Shown piece by piece: positions 12,959 through 24,973 of a stretch of DNA of 64,000 nt. Source of the stretch: Polyodon spathula (Eukaryota; Chordata; Actinopteri; Acipenseriformes; Polyodontidae). The first letter of the stretch is position 1. Each line of letters begins with the position of its first letter. Location of the stretch: NCBI RefSeq assembly GCF_017654505.1, contig NC_054549.1, positions 30,557,763 to 30,621,762 of the forward strand, in the 5' to 3' direction. Below the pieces are notes generated by a model, which saw nothing but the letters and a program-made list of their open reading frames with translations, searched no databases and was not told the DNA's origin. Position numbers and translations under genes: made by a program.

Positions 12959-15900
12959 CCCTGTCATAAGTAGTCTAAAACAAATTCGACCTCTATCTAG
13001 AAAAAAAAAAATCTATCTTTTTCTTTGCCTGATATATAATTTATAAATTGTATCCCAGATGAGTTTAGGAGGAGTCAGATGGTAACAAAACAAGAAAGCA
13101 TTATGCTAGCTGTTTACTAAGAGGCTTCATTAAAAAGTCATCAGGATCATGAAGAACAACCCTGTGAACCTATATAATTGGTCTTCAGGGAAATACAATA
13201 CTAAGGAAATAGAAGCAGAAATTTCCTATCATAATTCGAAAGCTTTTAAAATTGATAGGCCCACTGAGCATCATGACTTTCCACAACTGTTATATGAAAT
13301 ATAAGAACGACTTACTAATGGTAATAAGTAATAGTCATTTAACATTTTTCTATTGGTACTTTATTAAACATTGCATGAACATTACTTGCGCGTGGTAAAG
13401 ATTCAGTTGCACCTTGGGTCTTGATATAAATATTAAGAACATTCCCCAAAGAAATTCAAATGGTTTGTCTCTCTCTGGCTTGCCTGGATTTGTTAAGACT
13501 GTATGGTTTCCAAAGTCTAAACTTCAATTTTAGCCATGCTTTATTATCAATACAAACGTCTCACTAAACCAACTGGCGTCTGAGTTAATGCGTTTCCTGA
13601 ATCTCTAATGTGAAAGTGCAGACAGCAATCCTGCAGGGTAGTCATTGCTCTGATTCAGTTCATGAGGAAATCATTGGCACTGAAGTGGAGCTGTTGTTGT
13701 TTAATTGTGTTTTTAAAATGATTAATCCTGAAAGTGACAAAATAACTGTGTGTAAACATATTTCCTGAAAAGTGCCTTTGTTCTGACAACTAAACCTAAA
13801 TATTAGTTTTCTGTTGCTTCAATAACACAATGTCAATGTGTTTTCTGAAAATGGTGCTTATACTACTTTTTAAAATAAGAATTTATTTCCAAAACACATT
13901 ATTTAGATCATGTCTCCATGCACTTTTTTCTTGCTATTTCTTCAGTATTTTTTTTTTTACAGAATAATATGAAGCAACACACAAGCAATGCTGGTTTAAT
14001 AGGTTTACCGTATGCTTTATCCATCCATTATTAACTTATGAAAAAGTTCATATTCACAAATCAATAACTTCTATTTTAAAACGTAAAAAAAAAAAACAGA
14101 CGAGAACAGAAAATACTGATTTTTTTTTTCACCAGTTTTACTCTTAAACTTGCCAAGGACCCACATTTCACAGGTATAAGTACATAAACAAATTTGTCAA
14201 GTCTTGAGCTTCACTTGTTTTTGGCTGATTAGATTACAGACAACCAGATGTGCCTTGTCCTCTAAGACCTTTCAATGTGTTTTAAATTCAGTGTCTTGAA
14301 CCACTGAGGAAAACTGGAGATCAATGTGCCATTTCACAACCCTGTAAAATGACTTTTGTGGGATTAAAATATGAAATCTCTTGAGCCCTCAGCTGTGGCC
14401 CGTGTACGCGTGAAACTGTGGAAATTAGGTGTCAGTCCTAAGTGCAGATACCACTTACATATCTTTAACACGGAAACCAGAGTTGGCATGGAATCCATTG
14501 TTATTCCCATTGCCACAAAAATACAAAATGAGATGTAGAGAAAAAGAAAACTTCTGAATGTTTCTGTCCATGCAGTAGAGATAAACTCATCTTCAGTTCA
14601 ATGTATTTTCAATTAGTTTCATTTTTCATGTCCTTGAACTTGAAAATAAATAACTTCCTATCAATATGAAGTTCAGTTTTGTCAAGGGGAACAATACATA
14701 TTCCCACATACTTCGAAGTGCTGTGCATAACAAAACATTACAGCTAACTGTAGATATATTGCAATTATCTAAAGTTCTAATAATTCTAGTTATATAACAA
14801 CTTACAGAAGTTCTGACCAAAAGCTAAGTTGAGAGTATTGTTGTCTTACTTTACAAAACATATAAATAGCATATTTTCTATCATCCTCCTATGTATCTCT
14901 GAATAATCCTTCTATTATTAATTATAGTAAGTAGGTACATGAATATATTAATGCTTGTTCATTATTTTGCCTTTTATACAGGTATCTGTAATATTTCAAA
15001 ACAAATCCAAATGTCATAAATGATTAAAGCCCAAGAACACAGGAAGCAAAGGTTGAACCTTGCCTAGGTTTTAATTAATCTGTATTAGATTTCACTTACT
15101 ACAGAAAGCAATAACTTTATGAACTTACCATAAAAAGCAGCTCTATTTGTTTCAAGCAGCAGTTACCTCCTTATGAATAACATTCAAGACAACCTAATCT
15201 CCTCTCCTACACACCGTGTGACAACTCCAGGAGACTTCCTTATGATATGCTCCTGTTTCAGACAGTTTTAATGGCCTAATATCATATTCCCTTTCTGACA
15301 TGCCATTAAGTGCTAAATGGTAAGAATTGCATTACTGCTGCTTCTAAGATTATGAGTGATAAGGTAAAGCTTTTATTTCGATGCTAGGTTCTATTAGTTG
15401 ATGCCATCCCATTCTGCAAATAAATAATTCAGAGACCCAAATTACAATCCTGGGAAGATAAAGCCTGTCTTATTGTGTTATAGTATATTGATTTCTGTAT
15501 ACTCTATACACTGAAGGAAAAGATGTCCGGTGGAAATATAAAGGTTTAACTCGGGAGGGGGAAAATAAAAATAATCAAATATTTATTCAAGGCCGTTAGC
15601 TGAAAGGTGTTTCAAATTGTACATTAACATCTTAAATACAAGTGTTCTTGAACTTTTGGTTTTACAAACCACTTTGTGATGAAAGTGAGAATATTTAGTC
15701 ATGGGTGGTGTATTGAGCGGCCGTCCGAGAAGACCTACAGTATATCAGTCAGCTGGAGGTACAGGTACATTGCAGCTGTGAGAATTTGGCTTGGTCTAAT
15801 GCTAAACTGAATGCACCATAATGTTCTTTGTTATTGAGATTGTTTGAGGCGAATTATTATGGAAGCACATGTGACTTGAGTTAGGATTAGTTGTTGCAGG

Positions 15901-18900
15901 AAGCTGGCCCTGTGGTGGTCATCTAGGATTGAGAGTTAGGGCAGGAGAGTAGGGAGACGGGTCAGCTGAAATGAGCTGCATGTGGTGTGAACTGTGCTTG
16001 CCAGTAGAGAACGTGAATAGAAATTTGGGAAAAAAAAAAAAAAAAAAACCTCTTTAGAGGTCTGGACTTGTTACAGACATACCAGGTGCCAGTTACTGTA
16101 CCATATGTTGTATACTACTTGTAGGGATTTTATCAAGGTAAGAGATCAACATTGTTTCTGAAACTGAACGCTGCTGCGAATCCTAAAGTTTTGAATAACT
16201 CCAGAATCATCTGTTTCTGCTACCAAATACAAAATCCAAGAAACTTAAAAAAAAACAAAAAAAAACCAACAACAACAAAACTTTGTCCAAATATTTATTA
16301 TTTATTAAATTTCTTTTAGTTTTTCTATATAAATAAACAATCTACATTGCTTTATTTATATCCCATAAGTATTCGTATGTTATTTGGTTGTGTAATGCTT
16401 TTATGCTGTTTTAGACAGAATACTGTACCCTGAAGTTCAAAACAACAATCTTCCAGAGTCCAGAAGATTGCTTCTAAAAAATATAAAATACACAGACAAA
16501 TGAATAATTGGTAACTGGGGGCTAGGGCAACACAATTATTCAAATACAATACATGAAAGTGGGGTTTGCACCATTTGCATCCTCTACTGCCTTACAATGT
16601 GCATATCAACATGACCTTGAAAGAACACCTCACAGAAAATTAGGTACAAAACATTTTACATATGGGATCAAATATCACGTGTTCAGTGTTTTATGATGTG
16701 TTCTGAATTAATCAAATCAAATAAAAAAACACAGATGTCTTGGGCATTTAAATACTCTTTAGCAGATGAACACAAACAGATATTTAGTAGAACATGATTT
16801 AAGGAACAGATTTGTAAATACAATGGGCAATGGAATACATACTAAAGACAATAGTATGTTGATACAGTACTTGCCAGGTGGACTTTGTGATAAGATTACC
16901 TGACACATATTTTGTGATTGGAGACCCTCCATATATAAGCCTAGGGGTAGCTGTAGGCACAGAAGGGGAGGAGGAGGGATGTTGGTGTTATCATGAGCGC
17001 TGTTGGTTAATTGGAATACAGGGAATGTCTGCCCTGAAGGAAGATGTACCTTCAAGAAAGTGATTTGGTGATTGGGGTGCCTCTCCTTCTATGCTTAAAA
17101 AGGACCATGTAGTGGACTGTTTTCATCTTTTTATCATCTAGGTACTCTTGAGCTTGGTACTCAGTAATCTCTACTGTGCTAGTGTTTTAACAAACAAGAC
17201 AACTGGCCTATTTTATACTTAATGGTAAAAACATTTGGACTACTTATTACACACTTGCTCCAGTGCAAACATATTAGTATATTACAATCTATATGCATAT
17301 TTTTGGACATTTTTCTTTTCTAATACATGTATGGTTATTGTAATATTAACCAATTATTTTCTTCCAGCCACAAGCTTACTTTGTTAAAAAAAACCTAAAC
17401 ACTTTCTTAAAATGTTGTTGTCTTTGTCTATACGATTTGGCTTCACCTGGTGGAGCTAAAATGTTGAACAGAAATGGGACAGATTCTAATTAAAAAAAAA
17501 ATAAATAAATAAACAAGAAAAAAAAACAGTACTGTCTTTTTACATCTGATGTGAATGCATTTCAATATCTTTTTGGAATTCTGCAAACCTTACACACACT
17601 GTATAGTTGTCAAGCTGTCAATCATTTGTATTTAATTAAAGCCTATGGAACTTCAGGTGTTCTGCCTTTCATACAATGTTATTTTCACTGTATATTAAGG
17701 CTGACTGCTCTTATTTAGCTCACAATTTGACAGCAACTAAAAATAAAGCATAAGTTGAGCTAATAGTTCGCCTACTCACTGCTAGCACCTGTTAAATTAA
17801 ATTCCACCACATGCTGGAAAAAAAAAAAAAGTCTCTTCCATGACAGTTGATCTAGAATATAAGCTAATTCTTACCTAGCCCACCTATACCCTGTATATTT
17901 TCTTTCCTGAAATAAGCTCCATGTTCTTTAATGGCAGTGGAATTTTAGTTTGAGAAAAGCTAATATTGTATGTTTATAAATTTGAATTCCTCTCTGAATC
18001 ATATATAGAGTTATGAGGCAATGATGTTACGTCAGTGTTAGACTATGATATTCTACAATAATTTCTTCTGCCATGGTAACCTTGATTTTTAAAGTGAGAA
18101 CATAATGCAATTGACAACAATAGATCAAGCCAGGACGGAAATAGCCAGAGGTCTACCCACTGTTTCACTATCATGACACACTGATCCATGACACTGTTTG
18201 GTTAAAGGTTCAAGGTTAAAAGTATCTAAATAAACACAGGAATGAACAACCTATAAAGACCTAGCCTAGTATACATACTGATGTCCTTATACTAGGCAGT
18301 ATACAATCAGTAGACGAACATGTTCCTTAAACGTAATTGACATTAATCGTATTGGCATTTCACTACTTCGATATTCTTTTCATATCAGGTATTAATTTTT
18401 ATACAGAACATATCTCATGTATTTGCTGGTACAGCAGCTGTGTTGGATAACCATTGTGTACTTGCCAGTACAACTTGCTGACAAACCAAATTGTGATTCA
18501 TAAAGAACTTATCAGAGATTCACAGTGTGTTTTAAAGGATTATATTTTCGCTTGAAGAGACAGCCGCATATTTCAGATTTACGGTATATCCGTGCCATTG
18601 TCAAAAAGAAAAATAACTGGAGAGGAACTTGTATATAAAAAACTTTGATGAATGCTTACAGTTTTAGTGACTGAAGCTATTTATTTCCGAATAAAATTTC
18701 TTATCCAGCTTGTGTCTGTGCTAGTTTATCTGTGATGGACAGTTATGCAGTAAATACACATGAAGCTGCTCTCTGCTCATGATTCAAAGACTCCTTCTTA
18801 CACTTTGTAAAGGTGGTAATAATTTAAACAGTGCCATATTTTAGTATTGCTACACTGAAATGAGTAATTCTCATTCCACTGTATTTTGTATTGTATTTTC

Positions 18901-19780
18901 ATTAGGCTGGAGCAATGGCTGTGGGGGGGGGGGGGTCTGGAAGCACACTCAAGGATAGGAGTCATGGTGCACCTTCACCAGCCCCCAGAGGGAGACACTG
19001 TTGCAGAGGTAGAAGGGTAAAGGGGTAGAGGGGGAGGTAGCAACCAACAGACCACATAGTAAATAAAGGCTCAAATAGGGCCTCTACCAAAGACTAAAAT
19101 AGAGATATTAGAAAAAAGGGGTTTAGAAATCACACCTGGTTGAAAGGGTGGCACTATTTAAAATTATTAATATAGACAAAATTGTGTACAAATGCATAAA
19201 ACTCTTGCCATGCTGTTAAAAATAAAGATTGTGAGTACCTCCTGCACACCGCACCACACCACACAACACATGTCTCCTTCTGGTCACTAGGGTTCCTGTT
19301 GAGAAATTGTAATCTTTTTTTTTTTTTTTTCTGCTAGACTACATCAAAGCAAACTACATTAGTCATGTAGTTTTAAAATGCCTATACAATGATGTTAAGT
19401 TGCATATTTCTCTCAAGTGAGGGTCTGTGTAGAAGAGCATTCTAAAACTGTCCTCCACAATATGATATGTACTGGCACTGACAAAATAAATACAAATAAA
19501 AAAATATATAATATAGTGTTATGTGATTTATGACACTGTTCCAGTGATATACCTTTTAATATACAAGAATGGAATACACCCGTCAATAACCCATGGGCAG
19601 TGTATCTGATCTAACTGGCTTTACCAAAACTACAAAATAAAGTGTGAATGTATATTTTTTAGTATTTAAACTAAATGATGGACTAACTATTTAGGCTTTA
19701 TGGAAGAATTTCACCATGCAATCAAACTTATGCCATGCCTTCAATAGTTGCAGTTTACACCAATTCCAATTCTAATATAT
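12959..19780. other. Gene-free AT-rich stretch
   Basis: It contains homopolymers only: poly-A of about 18 bp at 16030-16047, 13 G at 18923-18935 and poly-T near 19317-19331. Open frames on both strands at 16759-17063 overlap each other. The minus one ends at a possible donor (GTGTCAG|gtaatc), but no acceptor or family was recognised, so it is not called. Nothing else is supported. Confidence 0.35.
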
Positions 19781-19843
19781 TAGATATATATATATATATA
19801 TATATCTATAATACATATATAGATATATATATATATATATATA
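19781..19843. repeat. Interrupted (AT)n microsatellite
   Basis: AT dinucleotide runs broken by a short ATCTATAATACAT-type segment that can pair with itself. Confidence 0.93.
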
Positions 19844-20122
19844 AGACTACACTTGAACGTTGCATAATATGTTATGGAACCTGGACAATATAACTACAGA
19901 GTTTAACAATAATATGCATGATACAATGATTTGATAATCATGCTGCCTCACAACTTTAGTTCCATTTAAGAACTTCTAACCATTGTCAAGCACTACTAAT
20001 AGTTCAAAGATTCCTGCTGGGTTTCTCATAAAGATTTTTGCATAACAGTGGGTAATATAAATCACACAATTTGACTACGAGTAGTGAATCTGAGCGCTTG
20101 TGATGCTGTGCAATAATATATA

Positions 20123-20757
20123 TAGTGGCTCTCAAAAGTATTCACCCCCCTTTGGACTTTTCCACTTTTTATTGTGTTACAACATGGAATCAAAATGGAT
20201 TTAATTAGGAGTTTTTGCCACTGATCAACACAAAAAAAGTCCATAATGTCAAAGTGAAAAATAAAATCTATTTAAGAATTCTCAAAATCTAGCATCAATC
20301 ATAGTCTTCTGAAGTATATTGTTATAAAACCTTTAACCACCATAATTGCATAACACAGGCTTAAAAATAATACCCAAAGTGAACTAAATCATTTAAATAT
20401 TTGTATTTACTCTTCAGTAGGTGCTCAGTGGCATGTGACCTAGGCATTTTGAAAAATTATAAATTTCTTTGGCCACCTAAATGCCATGCTATCAACTAAA
20501 TGCTATTCTAAAAAAAAAAAAAATCCCCCAATGTGCATGAATGATTTTCTTATATGACGTTGTGTGTAAACAAAATTTCAATAGGTAAAATATTGCATGG
20601 ACTGAAAAGCATTAGAGCACTTCTCTATGTTAAGGAATTGAAACACCATTCGTCACATAGCACTGCAGCTTGACAAGCAAATCGGAAACAAGTCTTCAAG
20701 GATGGCCATAGTGAAAGTAGTTAAATCAGTTGTACTGGGTGGGTTTTCGAGAGCCAT
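20123..20757. mobile_element. Tc1/mariner-like internal-deletion derivative
   Basis: The left end reads agtggctctcaaaagtattc, followed by a C-run, ttttattgtgttacaacatg and aaagtccataatgtcaaagtg. These are characteristic of the inverted termini of fish Tc1-like elements. The right end (about 20740-20757) gives atggctctcgaaaac on the opposite strand, an imperfect match to the left terminus, so both ends are present about 635 bp apart. There is no transposase frame, so this is a non-autonomous or decayed copy. TA dinucleotides flank both ends, as expected for the TA target of the superfamily. Confidence 0.65.
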
Positions 20758-21866
20758 TTGTTATAATAATTCGCAGTATCCATTCTACAGTAATGTGAAG
20801 AATGATAGTATATAGAAGAAGCTGTATTTATAATGTAGAGCATGATGTTGCTTATTCTCTAGAACACTCTCCTTTACCTTATCCAATAGGGAGAGTCACA
20901 CAGCATCACAGTGTAGCCTAGAAAAATTGTAATAGAGAAGAAATATAAACTATGTTTAAGGTTTAGGTTTAATGACTATCAAACAAAACATGTGTCTTCC
21001 GGCTAATATACAGTACGTTACAGCATTTTGAGTTAACATACTTTAAGGTTTTATTATTTAAAAGCAGGTCACATTAAAAGGTAGAATAGTCATGTTGTAT
21101 TGGGCCTGTTTGTGTTGTGACTGTACCATGTAGCTGGGTCCCTATGCTGCCTAGTGTCTTCACCTACAGCAGAAATATTTGTATTATGATCAGTATTGCC
21201 CTGAGGTAACAAAAAACATATTTTAGTGAAAGTGTTTTTTACTGCAAAACAAATTGAAACAGTTGAGAAACAAAGTGTTCTAGGAGGGATGCTGGTACTT
21301 CCATCAGACTTTATCTTTCCATCAAGCAGTTGTAGGAAAAAGCTGTGTAGAAAGGGGGCACAGACCTTTCTATTTATTTTCCACACTTAAAACATCTGTT
21401 AAAGCAAACCAAAGATTCATTTCTTGTGAACTAGTAATGTATATTACAGACTGTTCAACTAATTGCGTGCATATGGCATTAACTACCTTATGTGCAAGAA
21501 TACCTGTCCATGAGCAGGAAACATTAGTTCATAAATATGCAGGTGGCATACAGTGCTGTAGGGTTCATTAATAAATGAGTTAATAATCATATGGGGATAA
21601 TACAGTACATGCCACATACTGAACTTGTAATTTTTGCATAATCTGACAAGAGGTTCATTCCACTTAAATAATTCTACCCAACATGGGGGGTGAGGGTCAA
21701 ATAAAAAATCAATATTGTAATCCATCCTATATAGGTAGGTTTAATCAGAATTGTTTTCAAAGTTTAAATAATTAGTATCTTCAAATTATCATAATGTGGA
21801 GATTACTATTGCTATTATATGTGCATTTTATGTATGTTTAATTTGGTTTTATTTGTTTCATTTTAG
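20758..21866. other. Gene-free stretch upstream of the 21867 candidate exon
   Basis: No gene or repeat was recognised. The minus-strand frames at 21090-21386 and 21483-21725 have no splice or motif support. Confidence 0.35.
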
Positions 21867-21913
21867 GTTGGAATGAAATTGCATTCAACTCTCCATATCC
21901 TGCTTTTACACAG
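21867..21913 (+). CDS. Candidate penultimate exon, NPF-ending protein
   Basis: The 47-bp block is preceded by a pyrimidine-rich acceptor (gtttcattttag) and followed by the donor CACAG|gtaaat. In the one frame that continues openly into the next candidate exon it encodes WNEIAFNSPYPAFTQ after two bases completing a split codon. It ends in phase 0. No upstream exon was found in this window, although one must exist at lower coordinates if the call is right. The product was not recognised, but it is rich in aromatic, Asn and Pro residues like the tails of endocytic adaptor proteins. Confidence 0.45.
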
Positions 21914-22367
21914 GTAAATATCATAAACTTTAAAGTAGTTAAACATATATGTTCAGGGTTACATATATGTAGAAAGAATACCACAGTATTGATAGGAAGT
22001 GTAGATCACGTTTAATGGGTAGAAGAGCAGAGACTCCTAGCAGGATACATTCGCTTTACATATTCTGAAATAATGTTTGCCCTTTTTTACTTTTAATATC
22101 TACTAATGCTTAAAGTATATGCATGCAGAGTTTCTGGAATGTTGGAATTGCTTTATCAACGAGACTACATGTTCTATATAGTTCAACTTAAAACACATAA
22201 TACAGAATGGCAGCTTTTAGATATTTTGAATTTATAGAATTATTATAAAACAGCTCAAGGATATTTGTTAGCAAACTTTAATTTGGTAACCCTTATTAGC
22301 ATGTATTAAAAATACCTTGAGAATATGTGTTTTCCCATTAACCCCCCTGTTTATTTTTTAATTGTAG

Positions 22368-22523
22368 GGTAAACCACCTTCAGGAAATCTATTTCCAGCA
22401 TTCGGCAACACATTTAATCCCTTTTAGATTCACTTTATATCTCTTACTTTGTCAGAAATCATTTACATTGCTCAAGATTTAACATGTAACATGCTCTGTT
22501 CAAATACATGACTGCCAATAAAA
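22368..22523 (+). CDS. Candidate terminal exon with stop codon and poly(A) signal
   Basis: The acceptor is tttttaattgtag|GGT. The frame continues exactly in phase from the exon ending at 21913 and reads GKPPSGNLFPAFGNTFNPF, then TAG at 22425-22427. An AATAAA signal follows at 22517-22522, a plausible short 3' UTR. The C-terminal Asn-Pro-Phe is the core motif bound by EH-domain proteins in endocytosis, so an endocytic adaptor is conceivable, but this is inference from three residues. The gene was not recognised. A second possible 3' end on the same strand lies at 28102-28230. Confidence 0.45.
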
Positions 22524-24481
22524 CCAATGCAATTCACTTTGCGATGACATCTTTAACAGCGCATTTGATGAAACCCATTATATGTCACTCATTTAACATC
22601 ATACAGATATAAATTAAGGTTGATTCCGCCTATACAATTTCTGTTACCTTCCATTAAATAAGGATTCAACAAGAACATGGTTTTGTTTAACTGAAAGAGA
22701 CTTTCACCTCAAGTCTGAAAGGATTACAAGAGTGTTTTATTAGGTAAATGACGATCATAATTACCATCACCTTTCTGTCCCCTAATCTTTGGACCTAGTC
22801 TGCAAGCAGCAGTCTTGTTGAGAAGTAAAAGAGTGTGATTTGTCAATTAATCTGTTAGTTTGTGGCAGACACCCAGAAACATATTGGATTTGGATATGCT
22901 TTCTCATATTATAGTTCATTGGAAAAAACAAGTAGACTGGCCAGATCTTTGACAGTACATACAATTAATATGTCACACTATAACTAGACGAAAAATATGA
23001 GTTTGACTGAAATAAATTTATATACAATAATTTATAAAAATAATCATTTATAAATCGTCTCCTAGTTTGTGTAGTTTTTATACTTGCTGTCTGTCTTGTC
23101 TCTGTTCCGCTTTGAATGGCTGGGGGTTGCTGTCAGTAATCTCAGTGGTCCTTTAGTACTATAGTTTCACCCTGTTCTGACAGATCTCGTTGACTGAAGC
23201 AGTGCTGGAATGTTTTCATTTGCCAGCTACAGCACTTGTCATTCAAAGCGCCTACTTTGAAATTAGCAGGTTAAGATCTATGTGAGTTTTTGCTTCAGGT
23301 ATACGGTGATTGTTACTAGTTTGACTTGAAAATGAGGCGCAGGAGAAAAACACTTAATGAATACTGGGCACAATACTCTGGGGCCGACAGCTGAAGTCTC
23401 CACGGCAGGACGAACCGGGCCCGCCTGCCTTGTCTTCCAGTGACTGAGTCCGGCTGTGCTGAAGCAGGAGAGGGAGAGCTCAGACTCCGAATAATGTGCT
23501 GTGTTTACTATGGCTTATTTGAGACAAACCATTGTTTGCAACAAACCATTATTTTGTTGCATGTTGAATATGATAAAGGGGTTTTGCTAAATGAGACATT
23601 TTTCAATGGCATAAAAAGTCTGTTTTTTTTTTAAGGCATAAAAGTCAATTTCACCCATTCTCTGCTTAAATTGAAAAATACAGATTGAAAAAAGAATACA
23701 GAAAGAATACTGAATACAGAAAGAAAAAAAGGTAAATTCTAAAATAAACGTTGATATTAATCATCAAAAATAATAATATTAAAAAAAAAAAAATCAAATA
23801 GTAGCAAGCCTAGCTATAACATAATAGAGAAGGGAAAGCCCACAACATTACTGTATATAGCAGCCATTGTCAGGGTACCGGTGGGAGGGTGTAGGGAATT
23901 CACTGGACACAGGAGACAAAAAGTTTTTTGGAACCCTCTGGGGTGCACTGTTTTATTTATTACAGTAGAGGGCGCTCTTATGCTGTGGCCCCAAATACCG
24001 AAACGGTAAATGAGGTAGCACGCAGTGATTACCAACAATGGTATATTTTCTCACAATCCTGATGGCACTCGCAGGTGCTGAAAATAATAGACAAAAACCA
24101 AAAGGCGAAAGCGAAAAGGAAAATAAAACACAGTACCCAAACTACAAATAAAAAGTGTTGTTTCTTGCAGCCTCCCTGCAGCCTCTATTCTCTGGTAAGG
24201 AGTAACAAAGACACTGATTCAGTGCAGCGGTGGTCTTCTACCACCGGGCTTGCTTTCCCCTTTCTCTTTCTCTGACGTTCTGTTATGATTTGTAATCCAG
24301 GTTTCCAAACAGAACTCTAGCTGTTTTTTCTCCTTGATAGGGCAAGACCGAAGAAACAGCAAAGCATCACTTTTATTGGTCGACCCACCTCCCGACCACA
24401 CAGAGAGAGAGACGACACAACTTTACCCAATCTCTCTGTGTCATTGCTGTGATTGTCAGTTGGATTTCATGGGGCTCCTGA

Positions 24482-24482
<1 letters not shown>
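22524..24482. other. Stretch with a GC-rich patch and a repeat-like block
   Basis: A GC-rich patch at about 23385-23480 contains an acceptor-like tcttccag and CpGs. From about 23870 to 24482 there is a more GC-rich block that reads like dispersed-repeat sequence (it includes tagagggcgctc, purine-rich A-runs and a cttcccc/ctctctt tract). I could not assign it to a family. No gene is called. Confidence 0.3.

Positions 24483-24546
<64 letters not shown>
24483..24546. repeat. 64-bp pure poly-C tract
   Basis: Sixty-four consecutive C residues with no interruption lie between ctcctgat and tgcaggatc. The long Pro or Gly runs in overlapping open frames are artefacts of it. Runs of this length are rare in vertebrate DNA. 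The complementary strand is a G-tract able to form G-quadruplexes. Confidence 0.97.
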
Positions 24547-24908
24547 TGCAGGATCATACATGCGTCAGATAGCCAGCACAGACCTCGCCCTGCCACAGTA
24601 CCTAATGCAACGTACTGATTTCCTAATGTGCTCCAATAATAAAGCAACAACTTATTTATTGTATTTAAACTAAATAAAATATATGCCATAATCACACTTT
24701 CTATCATTATGCTTGTTTCACATTTTCCTTTGTCTTATATTGTACTTTTTTTCATATTACATGTCTCTTAAACTGCAGCACTTACCTTAAATACAAAACA
24801 TTTTCTACATAACTTCATAAGGAAAAGTGGAAAATCCAGTCCATCCAAGCCAAAACGTTGTTGTTGTTGTTGTCGTTAATTATTAAAATAGTGTGGTTTC
24901 AATTTATC

Positions 24909-24911
<3 letters not shown>
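24547..24911. other. Short stretch between simple repeats
   Basis: AT-rich, with a GTT trinucleotide run near 24857-24871. Nothing else was recognised. Confidence 0.4.

Positions 24912-24971
<60 letters not shown>
24912..24971. repeat. (AT)n microsatellite
   Basis: About 58 bp of pure AT dinucleotide repeat. Confidence 0.97.

Positions 24972-24973
<2 letters not shown>

Noticed and set aside
16759..17063. Overlapping open frames on both strands near 16.9 kb
   Set aside because: The minus one ends at a possible donor but lacks an acceptor or family; the plus one has no flanking signals.
17871..17910. Minus-strand micro-exon between tttcag and GGGCTAG|gtaaga
   Set aside because: Only about 32 bp, no partner and no recognisable protein; splice-like words are expected by chance at this scale.
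24334..24707. Proline-rich and glycine-rich open frames on both strands
   Set aside because: They are translations of the 64-bp poly-C tract.
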